Below, piece after piece: positions 44,664 through 54,300 of a stretch of 64,000 nucleotides of DNA (position 1 is the first letter of the stretch; each line of letters begins with the position of its first letter). The notes below the pieces were generated by a model. That model saw only the letters and a list, made by a program, of their open reading frames with translations, did no database searches and had not been told where the DNA came from. This DNA is from Micromonospora lupini (GTDB lineage Bacteria; Actinomycetota; Actinomycetes; Mycobacteriales; Micromonosporaceae): assembly GCF_026342015.1 (NCBI RefSeq), contig NZ_JAPENL010000003.1, positions 310,001 to 374,000 of the forward strand, written 5' to 3'. Made by a program: the position numbers and the translations under genes.

Positions 44664-46664
44664 ATGGCCAGACCCGATCTCCGTGCGATGGCCGTGGACA
44701 TGCGCGCCCTCGGCCTGTCGGCGCCGCTCCGCGCGGCGTACGAGGCGTCCAAGCGCAGCGGATTCCACGCCGTCCTGTTCCGCGGCGAGACGCACAGGCA
44801 TCACCCGGCCAGCCTGGTGCCACTGGGCAGTACGGCGCCGCTCGGCGACGAGGCACGGCAGCGCTGCCTCGACGACGCCGGCCGCGTCCTGCACGAAGGG
44901 CTGCGGGTCTTCGGTACCCGGGTGGCGACCGGCGTGTCGACGCCGTGGAGCACCGACCCGCTGACCGGGCGGCAGTGGCCGGCCGACGCGCCGTGGTGGC
45001 GCGTCGACATCCGTTCCGGGGCACGGCTGTCGGACGTGAAGCACACCTGGGAGGCGGCCCGCCACCGCGACCTGGTCGTGCTGGCCCGCGCGGCACGCCT
45101 CGACCCGGCCGGCCCCTGGCGGGACGGCCTCGGCGACCTGCTGCGGGCCTGGTGCGACCAGTCGCCACCCGAACGGGGGGTGAACTGGTACTCCAGCCTC
45201 GAACTGGCGCTGCGCGCGATCGCCTGGAACCAGATCCTGGCGCTGGCCGGCGAGCGGCTCCCCCGCGACGTGGTGACCGCCATGGAACGGCACCTGCTGG
45301 CCAGCGCACGGCACCTGCTTGTCGAGCTGCCGTACACGGTGAGCAGCATGCGCAACAACCACATGCTCGGTGACGCGCTCGGGCTGATCCTGCTGTCGCG
45401 CATGTTCCCCACCGCCGCACGAGCCCGCTGGTGGGCGCGTACCGGCGAGCGGATGTTCGCCACGCAGCAGCGCCGGCACTTCGGGCCGGACGGCCGCATG
45501 ATCGAGGATTCGCTGTCGTACCACCGCTTCGTGCTGGAAATGCTCGTCGTGCGGTCGCTGCTCGGCGGCGCGCCGGCCGGCGTGCGCCGCGATCTGCGCG
45601 CGGCCAGCCTGCACCTCGCCCGGCTCGGCGTGTTCGACGGGGACGTCCCGCAGTACGGCGACTGGGACGAGGGCCGGATGCTCGCGTCCTCAGGCGACCC
45701 GCTCGACGTGGCCGGCTCCGCCGCGCTCGGGCTGGCGCTGTGCGGCGAACGGCTGCCGGCGCGGTGGTACGCCGACTTCGACGAGCTCGCCTGGTACGCG
45801 CCCGCGAGCGCCCGGGAGCGGGCCACCGCGGCGTCGTATCCGCCGGCCCGGCGCGGCGTCACGACCTCGGGAGGCACCGCGCTTGTCGAGCGGGGGCCGT
45901 GGCGGGTGTGGTTCAAGGTGGACGGCGGTCCCTCGCACGGCCACGCTGACCTGACCTCGGTCTGGGTCACGCACAACGGCCGCTGGCTGATCGCCGACCC
46001 GGGCACGGGCACCTACAACGGCCCGTTGGCGGTACGCAACGGGCTACGCACCTCCGCCGCCCACCCCGTGCGCCGCCCGGACGGGCAGGACCAGCTGATC
46101 CCGCACCGCGCGTTCCGCTGGCTCGCCACCGGTCGCGGTCACCTCGGACCGCCGCTCGTCCTGCCGGACCGCACCATCCTCTTCGGGTGGCACGACGCGT
46201 ACGCGCGCGGCGAGCGCCAGGTGCGCGTCGGCCGCGCCGTCGTGGTGGCCGACGCGTACGTGGCGGTCGTCGAGTTCGCCGACCCGTCGGGGGCCGCCGG
46301 CTCCTGGTCGCTCACGATCCCCCTGCACCCCGACGTCGAGGTGGCGAACGACGTGCTCGTCACCGGCGACACCAAACTCCACCTCTTCGGCCTGGACGGG
46401 TACGAGGCGGTACGCGGACGGTCCACGCCGTTCGCCGGTTGGCACAGCCGGACGTACGGGCGCTGGGAGCCGGCGACGTGGATCACGACCGAGAGCCGGG
46501 CCGACACCATCGCCTGGGGGCTCGGGGCCGTACCCGGGCCACGGCCCGACGCGACAACCCTCGACGGCCTCCGCTACGAGGTGGCCTGGACCGACGTGGG
46601 CGCCACCCTGACCGTCACCCACCTCGCCTCCGGGGAAGTCCAGCACGTGGGAGCACCGCGATGA
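44664..46664 (+). CDS. Heparinase II/III-like polysaccharide lyase family protein
   Basis: 666 residues; ATG at 44664 with AGGGGGA seven bases upstream, chosen over upstream starts without a site. The N-terminal half is an alpha/alpha toroid with NWYSSLELALRAIAWNQIL and MRNNHMLGDALGL near residue 230, and EDSLSYHRFVLEML near 285, which carries the usual catalytic Tyr/His. The C-terminal beta-sandwich begins near 420 with HGHADLTSVWVTHNGRWLI and DPGTGTYNG. No signal peptide is visible, so it appears cytoplasmic, unlike degradative heparinases. Such proteins are frequent in polysaccharide loci beside the fused oxidoreductase found at 47879. It overlaps the next gene (ATGA). Confidence 0.88.
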   Translation: MARPDLRAMAVDMRALGLSAPLRAAYEASKRSGFHAVLFRGETHRHHPASLVPLGSTAPLGDEARQRCLDDAGRVLHEGLRVFGTRVATGVSTPWSTDPLTGRQWPADAPWWRVDIRSGARLSDVKHTWEAARHRDLVVLARAARLDPAGPWRDGLGDLLRAWCDQSPPERGVNWYSSLELALRAIAWNQILALAGERLPRDVVTAMERHLLASARHLLVELPYTVSSMRNNHMLGDALGLILLSRMFPTAARARWWARTGERMFATQQRRHFGPDGRMIEDSLSYHRFVLEMLVVRSLLGGAPAGVRRDLRAASLHLARLGVFDGDVPQYGDWDEGRMLASSGDPLDVAGSAALGLALCGERLPARWYADFDELAWYAPASARERATAASYPPARRGVTTSGGTALVERGPWRVWFKVDGGPSHGHADLTSVWVTHNGRWLIADPGTGTYNGPLAVRNGLRTSAAHPVRRPDGQDQLIPHRAFRWLATGRGHLGPPLVLPDRTILFGWHDAYARGERQVRVGRAVVVADAYVAVVEFADPSGAAGSWSLTIPLHPDVEVANDVLVTGDTKLHLFGLDGYEAVRGRSTPFAGWHSRTYGRWEPATWITTESRADTIAWGLGAVPGPRPDATTLDGLRYEVAWTDVGATLTVTHLASGEVQHVGAPR

Positions 46665-47848
46665 CACGACGAAGCGTCCTCGTCCTCAACCACTTCGCCG
46701 TGCCCCCGGGCCATCCGGGCGGCACCCGGCACGTCGAGCTGTTCAGCCGCCTGCCCGGCTGGACGCACGTGATCATCGCGAGCCGCCGCAACATGATCAC
46801 CGGCCGGCCGCAGCTCCCGGAGCCGGGATTCCACCCGGTCGCCGTGACGCCGTACCGGGGCAACGGCCTGGGCCGGGTGCTCAACTGGGCCAGCTACGGG
46901 CTCACGGCCACAGTGGCCGGCCTGCGGCAGCCCCGACCCGACGTGGTCTACGCGTCGTCGCCGCACCTGCTGGCCGGCCTGTCGGGCTGCGTCGTCGCGG
47001 CGCTGCGGCGTACGCCGTTCGTCCTGGAGGTCAGGGATCTGTGGCCACGGGTGCTCGTCGAGATGGGAACGCTGTCCGAGACGTCGACGGCGTACCTGGC
47101 GCTGGAGCGCCTGGAGCGCTTCCTGTACCGACGCGCCGACCGGGTGGTGATCCTGGCGGCGGGCGTGCGGGAGGCGATCGAGAGCAAGGGCGTGTCACCC
47201 GAGCGGATCGTGTTCATCCCCAACGCGGCCGACCCGGACGACTTCGTCCCCAGGGGTGACCGCGACGAGCTGCGGCGACGGTACGGGTTCACCCGCCGGA
47301 CGGCTGTCTACGCGGGCGCGCACGGCCCGGCCAACGGGCTGGACCTGCTCCTGACGGCGGCGCGGGCGGTGCCGGAGATCGATGTCGTGCTCGTGGGGTC
47401 GGGCGTCGAGAAGGCACGTCTGCGGGCGGCGGCGCGCGACATCCCCACCGTGCGGTTCCTCGATCCGGTGCCGAAGACCGAGATCCCCGATCTCCTGCAC
47501 GCGGCAGACGTCGGCGTACACGTCCTCGCCGACGTCGAGCTGTTCCGGGCCGGGGTCAGCCCCAACAAGGTGTTCGACTACATGGCCGCCGGTCTGCCGA
47601 TCGTCACCAACAGCCCGGGAATCGTCGGCGACCTCGTGCTGGGCGCGGACGCCGGGTCGGTGACCCCGCCGGGGCACCTCGCCCACGGCCTCGCCCAGAT
47701 GGTGCAGGCGAGCCCGGACGAGTTGGCGAAGATGGGCGCGGCCGGCCGGCGGTGGATACGGGACAACCAGTCGCGGACGGCGATGTCGGGCGCCCTCGGA
47801 CGCCTGCTCGCCACGCTCGTCGACGACCCCGACGACGCGGGGCGCTGA
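46661..47848 (+). CDS. Glycosyltransferase, GT4 WbuB-like
   Basis: 395 residues from an ATG overlapping the heparinase-like stop. VLVLNHFAVPPGHPGGTRHVELF, VVYASSPHLLAGLSG, EVRDLWPRVLVEMG, VFIPNAADPDDF and GVSPNKVFDYMAAGLPIVTN are typical of the WbuB/colanic-acid group of GT4 enzymes. Its coupling to the heparinase-like gene suggests that both act on the same uronate- or amino-sugar-containing unit. It ends in a bidirectional hairpin. Confidence 0.9.
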   Translation: MTRRSVLVLNHFAVPPGHPGGTRHVELFSRLPGWTHVIIASRRNMITGRPQLPEPGFHPVAVTPYRGNGLGRVLNWASYGLTATVAGLRQPRPDVVYASSPHLLAGLSGCVVAALRRTPFVLEVRDLWPRVLVEMGTLSETSTAYLALERLERFLYRRADRVVILAAGVREAIESKGVSPERIVFIPNAADPDDFVPRGDRDELRRRYGFTRRTAVYAGAHGPANGLDLLLTAARAVPEIDVVLVGSGVEKARLRAAARDIPTVRFLDPVPKTEIPDLLHAADVGVHVLADVELFRAGVSPNKVFDYMAAGLPIVTNSPGIVGDLVLGADAGSVTPPGHLAHGLAQMVQASPDELAKMGAAGRRWIRDNQSRTAMSGALGRLLATLVDDPDDAGR

Positions 47849-47866
47849 CCCTCCCGGGTCAGCGCC
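47841..47866. terminator. Bidirectional hairpin between convergent genes
   Basis: Perfect 11-base arms (47841-47851 and 47856-47866) with a 4-base loop. The left arm includes the stop codon of the glycosyltransferase. It serves the convergent fused oxidoreductase too. Confidence 0.75.
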
Positions 47867-47878
47867 GGCCGCGCCGCG

Positions 47879-50047
47879 TCACGAGGTGATCCCGGCGTTC
47901 ACGCCGCTGTCCACATCGACCTGTGTGGGCAGTCGCGCCGGGAGCTGCGAGATGCCGGCCAGGGCGGCTATCGCGGACAGCGCCGCCTCGGTCGTACCGA
48001 TCGACGCCTCGAATCCCCGCTGGTGGGGCGCGTTCCCGGCGATCACCGCCCGCACGTGGGCGAGCTGCTCCTGGTGTCCCTTGCCGTCGGGCGCCCGCTT
48101 GACCTCCCGGCCGTCGATCTCCAGGCGTCGGAAGTCGTCGATGAGCACTGTGTGGCCACGGCCGAGGATCTCCAGCCGTTCCTTCGGCGTGCGCCGGTGC
48201 CCCCTGGTGGAGTAGGTGATCGTCGCCGTGGAGCCGTCCGGGTATCCGAGCAGGACACTCACGTCCTCCTCCAGGCCCGGTTCGCCGCGGCCGCTGCCGT
48301 ACGCGTGCACGACCCGGGGCTGCTCGCCGACCAGCCACGACGCGAGGTCAATGAAGTGGCACACCTCGCCCCGGACGCGGCCGCCCTGGCGGCGGTCGTG
48401 GTACCAGTGCGCGGCGGGCAACTGCCCGGCGTTGACCCGGTAGGCGATGGTGATCGGCCCGGACCCGGCGGACAGGACCTTCCGGGTGTACGCCACCATC
48501 GGCGCGTGCCGCCTGTTGAACCCGACGAACAGGTGGCCCGGGTTGCGGTCGTACGCGGCCAGCACGTCGTCGAGCTCGTCCCGCGTCAGCGCGAGTGGCT
48601 TCTCCACGAAGACGTGCTTGCCGGCGTCGAGCGCCCGCACCGCCAGCTCGGCGTGGGAGTCGTGGCGGCTGAGGATGAACGCCACGTCGACGTCGTCGCG
48701 GGCGAGCAGGTCCTCGACCGTCGGCGCCACGACGGCGATGTCGTTGCGCTCCGCGGCGTGGCGTGCCGACAGCCCCTTGGCCGACGTGATGGCGGCGATA
48801 TCGTCGCCCCAGCCGGCCGCCTTGAGGGCGGGCAGGAAGGTCGCCTTGGCGTACGTGCCGGCCCCGATCAGCCCCGCCCGGGGTGACGTCGACCGGTGGC
48901 GCGGCCGGATCGTGGCCGTGCGGGAGGCCGGCTGCGCGGGCGCCGAGTAGGTGAGATGCACCGCGAGCGAGCGCGGGTCCGACGCCAGCACTTCGTACGC
49001 CGACGTCGCGCGCTCCACGTCGAAGACGTGGGTCACCATGTCGTCGACCTCGACCCGACCACTTGCCACCAGGTCGAGGTAGGTCTCCACGTTGCGCCGC
49101 GCCGTCCAGCGCACGTGGCCGATCGGATAGTCGACGCCCCACTCCTCGTACGCGCGGTCGTAGCGGCCGGGACCGTAGCTGCGGGCGAAGCGGAGATCCA
49201 GCTCGCGCTCGTAGAAGCGTCGCCGGTCGAGGTCCAGGCCGACGTCACCGACCACGACCAGCCGGGCGCGGTCGCGGGCGATCTCCGCGCTGCGGGCGAC
49301 AGGCTCCGACGAGGTGGTCGCCGCCGTGATCAGGACCGCGTCGACGCCTCGACCACGGGTGGCCTCCATGACCTGTTCCGTGGTCGCCGCACCTGCCTCG
49401 ACAAGCCCGAGCGCGCCCGCGCCGCCGGCCAGCTCGGCGGTCCACGGGCGCAGGTCGATGCCGACGACTGTGAGCCCGGAGGCGAGTGCCAGGCGTACCG
49501 TCAGTTGCCCGACCAGGCCGAGGCCGACGACAGCGATCGAGCCGCCCACGCCCACCTCGGCCTGCCGCAGCCCCTGCAGGGCGATCGCCGCCACCGCGCC
49601 GAAGGCGGCCGCCTGGTCCGACACGGCGTCCGGGACGGGCACCGCGAGCAGGCCCGGCACCGCCTGGTACTCGGCGTGCCCCGCCGACGCCGTGGCCACC
49701 CGCATCCCTGGGCGCAACCCGTCGGTCGCCGCGCCCGCGGTGACGACGACGCCGGCCGCGCTGTAGCCCAGGGGCATGTCCTCGTCGAGCCGGCTGCGCA
49801 CCGCGGCGAGTGTCGAGCGGACTCCCCCGGTACGCGCCCGGTTGACGACCTGGCGGACGAGATCCGGCCGGGCCCGGGCCTTGCGCAGCAGGCTCGCCGA
49901 GGCCAGCTCCCGCACGGCGCGCTCGGTGCCCGCGGAGAGCAGGGACCTGCGCGTGGCGACGAGCACCTCGGTCGCGCCGGGCTCCGGTTGCGGAACCTCC
50001 ACGACTCGCAACTCGCCGCCGGACACGGATTGGACGATCTGCTTCAC
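47879..50047 (-). CDS. Fused zinc-type dehydrogenase and Gfo/Idh/MocA oxidoreductase
   Basis: 722 residues from a GTG at 50047. Residues 1-365 form a medium-chain dehydrogenase domain (GELRVVEVPQPEPGATEVLV; GYSAAGVVVTAG; NAD loop VVGLGLVGQL). The usual catalytic cysteine region reads SLLSAGTERAV, so zinc catalysis there is doubtful. After a short linker, residues about 375-722 form a Gfo/Idh/MocA domain (AGLIGAGTYAKATFLPALKA; HVFVEKPLALT; GQLPAAHWYHD). Such bi-domain proteins sit next to heparinase-like genes in many polysaccharide loci. Together they may oxidise and rearrange a sugar of the nascent chain; the reaction is not known. Confidence 0.85.
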   Translation of the reverse strand: MKQIVQSVSGGELRVVEVPQPEPGATEVLVATRRSLLSAGTERAVRELASASLLRKARARPDLVRQVVNRARTGGVRSTLAAVRSRLDEDMPLGYSAAGVVVTAGAATDGLRPGMRVATASAGHAEYQAVPGLLAVPVPDAVSDQAAAFGAVAAIALQGLRQAEVGVGGSIAVVGLGLVGQLTVRLALASGLTVVGIDLRPWTAELAGGAGALGLVEAGAATTEQVMEATRGRGVDAVLITAATTSSEPVARSAEIARDRARLVVVGDVGLDLDRRRFYERELDLRFARSYGPGRYDRAYEEWGVDYPIGHVRWTARRNVETYLDLVASGRVEVDDMVTHVFDVERATSAYEVLASDPRSLAVHLTYSAPAQPASRTATIRPRHRSTSPRAGLIGAGTYAKATFLPALKAAGWGDDIAAITSAKGLSARHAAERNDIAVVAPTVEDLLARDDVDVAFILSRHDSHAELAVRALDAGKHVFVEKPLALTRDELDDVLAAYDRNPGHLFVGFNRRHAPMVAYTRKVLSAGSGPITIAYRVNAGQLPAAHWYHDRRQGGRVRGEVCHFIDLASWLVGEQPRVVHAYGSGRGEPGLEEDVSVLLGYPDGSTATITYSTRGHRRTPKERLEILGRGHTVLIDDFRRLEIDGREVKRAPDGKGHQEQLAHVRAVIAGNAPHQRGFEASIGTTEAALSAIAALAGISQLPARLPTQVDVDSGVNAGITS

Positions 50048-50171
50048 GCGGTCTGCCTGCCTTCGGAGATAAGAGCCAGTCGACACTGCACAGAGAGCAA
50101 AGGTATCAAATTGGATAACTTGTACCATTGGTACGACGCCGCTGATTCACGCCGAATTTACGAGGAGACCC
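50048..50171. promoter_or_regulatory. Divergent promoter with operator-like palindrome
   Basis: 124 bases. The segment 50095-50135 is AT-rich (AAAGGTATCAAATTGGATAA) and contains a perfect 6-1-6 palindrome GTACCA-T-TGGTAC at 50122-50134. On the minus strand TTGATACCT is a plausible -10. GAGGAG before 50172 is the ribosome site of the epimerase gene. A dimeric repressor could control both directions here. Confidence 0.5.
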
Positions 50172-51254
50172 ATGCCAGCCGACGCCGTTCTGCACGTCGC
50201 GGGCGCACGCCCCAACTTCCCCAAGGCGGCGCCCGTGATCCGCGCGCTGGACCGACACGGCGTCCGGCAACGCCTGGTCCACACCGGACAGCACTACGAC
50301 GACCGGATGTCCGAGGTCTTCTTCCGCCAACTGCGCCTCCCCGAGCCCGACCTCAACCTCGGGGTGGGCTCGGGCAGCCACGCGAGCCAGACCGCCGCCG
50401 TCATGACCGGCCTGGAAGAGCTGATGGTCGCCGACCGCCCGGCGCTCACAGTCGTGTACGGCGACGTCAACTCCGCGCTCGCCGCGGCCCTCGTCGCGGC
50501 GAAGCTGCGCATCCCCGTCGCCCACGTGGAGGCGGGCCTGCGCAGCTTCGACAGGTCCATGCCCGAAGAGATCAACCGGGTCGTCGTCGACCACGTGTCC
50601 GACCTGCTGTTCGCCACCAGCCCCGACGCCCTGGCACACCTGGAGACCGAGGGCATCGCGGCGGAGAAGGTCCACCTGGTCGGCAATCCGATGATCGACA
50701 CGCTGCTCGCCAACCTCGACCGCTTCGACGTCGCCGGCATCCGTGCCGCGCTCGCCCTCCCCGAGCGCTACGTCGTCGCCACGCTGCATCGGCCGGGCAA
50801 CGTCGACGACGCGGCGGACGCCGTCGGCCTGGTCAAGGCCATGCACAGCGTCGCCGACCACCTGCCCGTCGTCCTGCCGCTGCACCCGCGCGGCAGGCGT
50901 CACCTCGAGAACGCCGGTCTGCTCTCCCACCGCGCGATGCGGGTCATCGAGCCGCTGGGCTACCTCGAGTTCGTCAGCCTGGTCCGGGGCGCGGCTGTCG
51001 TCGTCACCGACTCCGGGGGCGTGCAGGAGGAGACGACGATGCTCGGCGTGCCCTGCCTGACGTTGCGGCCCAACACCGAACGCCCGATCACTATCACGCA
51101 CGGCACCAACCGCCTCGTCACCCGCTCGACGCTCGCCGAGGCGGTGGCGAGCACGCTCGCGACGGGTCGGCTCGCCGTACGGGCCACGCCGCCGCTGTGG
51201 GACGGCGCGGCCGGCGAACGGATCGCGCGGATCATCGCGGCGACGCTGCGGTAG
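50172..51254 (+). CDS. wecB: UDP-N-acetylglucosamine 2-epimerase (non-hydrolysing)
   Basis: 360 residues; ATG at 50172 with GAGGAG upstream. It interconverts UDP-GlcNAc and UDP-ManNAc. VAGARPNFPKAAPVIRAL at the N-terminus, HTGQHYDDRMSEVFFRQL, VYGDVNSALAAALVA, HVEAGLRSFDRSMPEEINR, HPRGRRHL and VTDSGGVQEETTMLGVPC are the family signatures in order. It differs from the CapG-type enzyme at 17737 and fits the ordinary ManNAc branch. It is the last gene of the polysaccharide locus before the secreted carboxypeptidase. Confidence 0.93.
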   Translation: MPADAVLHVAGARPNFPKAAPVIRALDRHGVRQRLVHTGQHYDDRMSEVFFRQLRLPEPDLNLGVGSGSHASQTAAVMTGLEELMVADRPALTVVYGDVNSALAAALVAAKLRIPVAHVEAGLRSFDRSMPEEINRVVVDHVSDLLFATSPDALAHLETEGIAAEKVHLVGNPMIDTLLANLDRFDVAGIRAALALPERYVVATLHRPGNVDDAADAVGLVKAMHSVADHLPVVLPLHPRGRRHLENAGLLSHRAMRVIEPLGYLEFVSLVRGAAVVVTDSGGVQEETTMLGVPCLTLRPNTERPITITHGTNRLVTRSTLAEAVASTLATGRLAVRATPPLWDGAAGERIARIIAATLR

Positions 51255-51387
51255 CCGACCTCGCCGAGTGGTCACGTGCGGCACCGGAACCGACACGGTC
51301 GGCTACCTATCGACCCATCTACCTATTGACATCAATCGAGCCAGACCGAAGGCTCGCGCCTACAGGTCCTTCACCCAAGGAGGCGCG
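51255..51387 (+). promoter_or_regulatory. Promoter region of the carboxypeptidase gene
   Basis: 133 bases. It contains a TTGACA box near 51328 and a direct repeat CTACCTAT at about 51304 and 51321. A convincing -10 is not visible. The ribosome site AAGGAGG is at 51377-51383, four bases from the start. Confidence 0.4.
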
Positions 51388-54300
51388 ATGAGACCGAGAC
51401 GACTGGCGATCGCCGGCGTGGTCACCCTGCTCGGCGCCCTGGCGCTCGCCCCACCGGCGAGCGCGCGGCCACCGTCGGATCCGGGTGCCCGCGAGGGCCT
51501 GGAGGTGTACGTCGGCACTGTCGACGCGAAGCAGCGTGACCTGCTGCGCGAGGCCGGGGTGGACCTCGGTCACGATGCCACTGCGGATTCCACAGGTCGC
51601 ACCACCGTCGAGACGGTCCTCACTCCCCGGCAGGCGAAGCGGCTGACCGACAGGGGCGTTCCTCTGAGCGTGAAAAAGGTCCGCGGCAAGGACGCGTCGC
51701 AGGCGCTGCGGGAGCAGGCCGCGGCGGGCTGGTCGGCGTTTCGTCCGTACAGCGAGCCGGGTGGCCTGCGCGACGAGATCAGCGCCACGGCGGCGCGGTT
51801 TCCCAAGCTGACCAAGCTGGAGACGATCGGCAGGACCCAGCAGGGCAAGCCGATCCTCGCGATCAAGGTGACCAGGGACGCGCGCAAGGTCCGCGACGGC
51901 CAACGACCCGCTGTGCTCTACGCCGGTGCCCAGCACGCCCGCGAGTGGATCACGCCGGAGATGACCCGCCGGCTGATGCACCACGTGCTCGACAGCTACG
52001 GCACGGACCGGGAGATCACCCGGCTGCTCGACACGACCGAGCTGTGGTTCCTGCCGGTGGCCAACCCGGACGGCTACGACCACACCTTCACCCCCGGCAA
52101 CCGGTTGTGGCGCAAGAACCTGCGCGACAACGACGGCGACGGCCAGATCGGCTCCGGCGACGGTGTCGACCTCAACCGCAACTTCGCCTACAAGTGGGGG
52201 TACGACAACGAGGGCTCCTCGCCCGATGAGAACAGCGAGACCTACCGGGGCCCCGGCCCGGCCTCGGAGCCGGAGACGAAGGCGCTGGACGGGCTGCTGC
52301 GCCGGGTCGGCTTCGAGTTCTTCGTCAACTACCACTCCGCGGCCCAACTGCTGCTCTACGGCGTGGGCTGGCAGGTGAGCACACCGACACCTGACGACGT
52401 GATCTACCAGGCGATGGTCGGTGACGACGCCCACCCGGCCGTGCCCGGCTACGACCCGGACATCTCCGCCGAGCTCTACACCACCAACGGCGACACCGAC
52501 AGCCACGCCACCGTCCGCTACGGCACGTTGGGCTTCACGCCGGAGATGTCGACCTGCCAGTCCGCCGCGGCCGTCGACCCGGACGACAGGTGGCGTCCGG
52601 AGGACTGCGTCAGCGAGTTCATCTTCCCCGACGACGAGACGCTCATCGCCGGCGAGGTGGGCAAGAACCTGCCGTTCGCGCTGGCCGTCGCCAGGTCCGC
52701 GGCCGACCCGGACGACCCGGTGTCGGTGGTGGGCCGCAGCACCCCGGACTTCGTGGTGGACGCCTTCGACACCTCGTACGGGCGCACCCAGCAGGTCGCC
52801 TCGATCACCCGCCGGGCCCTCAAGAACGTGCGGATGCACTACGTCGTCAACGGCGGCCGGCCGAAGACCGTCGGGGTCCGTGAGTGGCGCGGCGGCGAGC
52901 GGTACGGCGACACCAACGACGACTACTACGCCGAACTACGCGGCACGGTCACCGGCACGAAGCCCGGCGACCGGGTGGAGGTCTGGTTCACAGGCGTCAA
53001 GCAGCGCGCCAAGGTGGTGGCCAGCGAACACTTCACCTACCGGGTGCACACCGACATCGGCGGCGACGTGCTGGTCCTCGCCATGGAGGACGTCACCGGA
53101 CTGAGCCCGACGCAGACCGGCACCACCGCGAAGTACGCCGACGAGGTCGCCGCGTCACTGACCGCCGCCGGACGCAGCAGCGACGTGTACGACTTCGACG
53201 CCATGCGACGCACGGCGCCGCACCCGCTCGGCGTGCTGTCGCACTACAAGACGGTGGTCTGGGAGACCGGCGACGACGTCATCCTGCGCTCTCCCGGCCA
53301 GGTGGCCGGCACCGCGGCCAGGGCGGCGCTGGACACCGAGCTGGCCGTGCGGGACTACCTCAACGAGGGCGGCAAGCTGCTCGTCAGCGGCCAGTACGCC
53401 CTCTACGCCCAGGGTGCCAACGGGTCGTACGTGTACCACCCGGACGCGCCGCCGGAGTGCGCAGACGGCGAGGATCCCAGCTGCCTACCGCTGCTCAACG
53501 ACTTCCAGCAGTACTGGCTCGGCGCACACACCTACGTCAGCGACGGCGGCACCGACGCGGACGGCCCGTTCCCGGTCCTGGGCTCCGATGGGGTGTTCGT
53601 TGGCTTCGACGGCGCCCTGAACGCCCCCGGGTCGGCGGGCAACCAGGGCCACACCGCCTCGTTCCTGACCACGTCGAGCTTCCTGCCGGTCGACCAGTTC
53701 CCCCAGTTCGCCAGCTCCGCGCCTGTGGACTGGGTACGCCCGGGGGCGGCGCCGTTCGACCCGCGCACGGGTGACTGGTACCTGTGGAGCGGGCAGGCCG
53801 ACGAGGCGTTCAAGCGCCTCACCCGCACCGTGGACCTCTCCGGCGCCACGAGCGGTGAACTGCGGTTCGCCGCCTCGTACGACGTCGAGGCGGACTGGGA
53901 CTTCCTGATCGTCGAGGCACACGAGGTGGGCAGCGACGACTGGACGACCCTGCCCGACGCCAACGGACACACCGGCCGGGAGACCGGGGAGAGCTGCGAG
54001 TCGGGTTGGCAGACCCTGCACCCGTTCGTCGCGCACTACCAGGGCGCGGGCTGCTCGGCCACCGGCAGCACCGGCGAGTGGCACGCCGTCACCGGAGCGT
54101 CCGGAGGCTGGCAGGACTTCTCGATCGACCTGTCGGCGTACGCCGGCAAGCAGGTCGAGGTGTCGATCTCGTACGTCTCCGACTGGAGCACCCAGGGCCT
54201 GGGCGTCTTCCTGGACGACGCCCGGGTGCTCGTCGACGGGTCCACGGTCACCGAGACCTCGTTCGAGACCGAGGACCTCGGTGGTTGGACGGTGGCCGGT

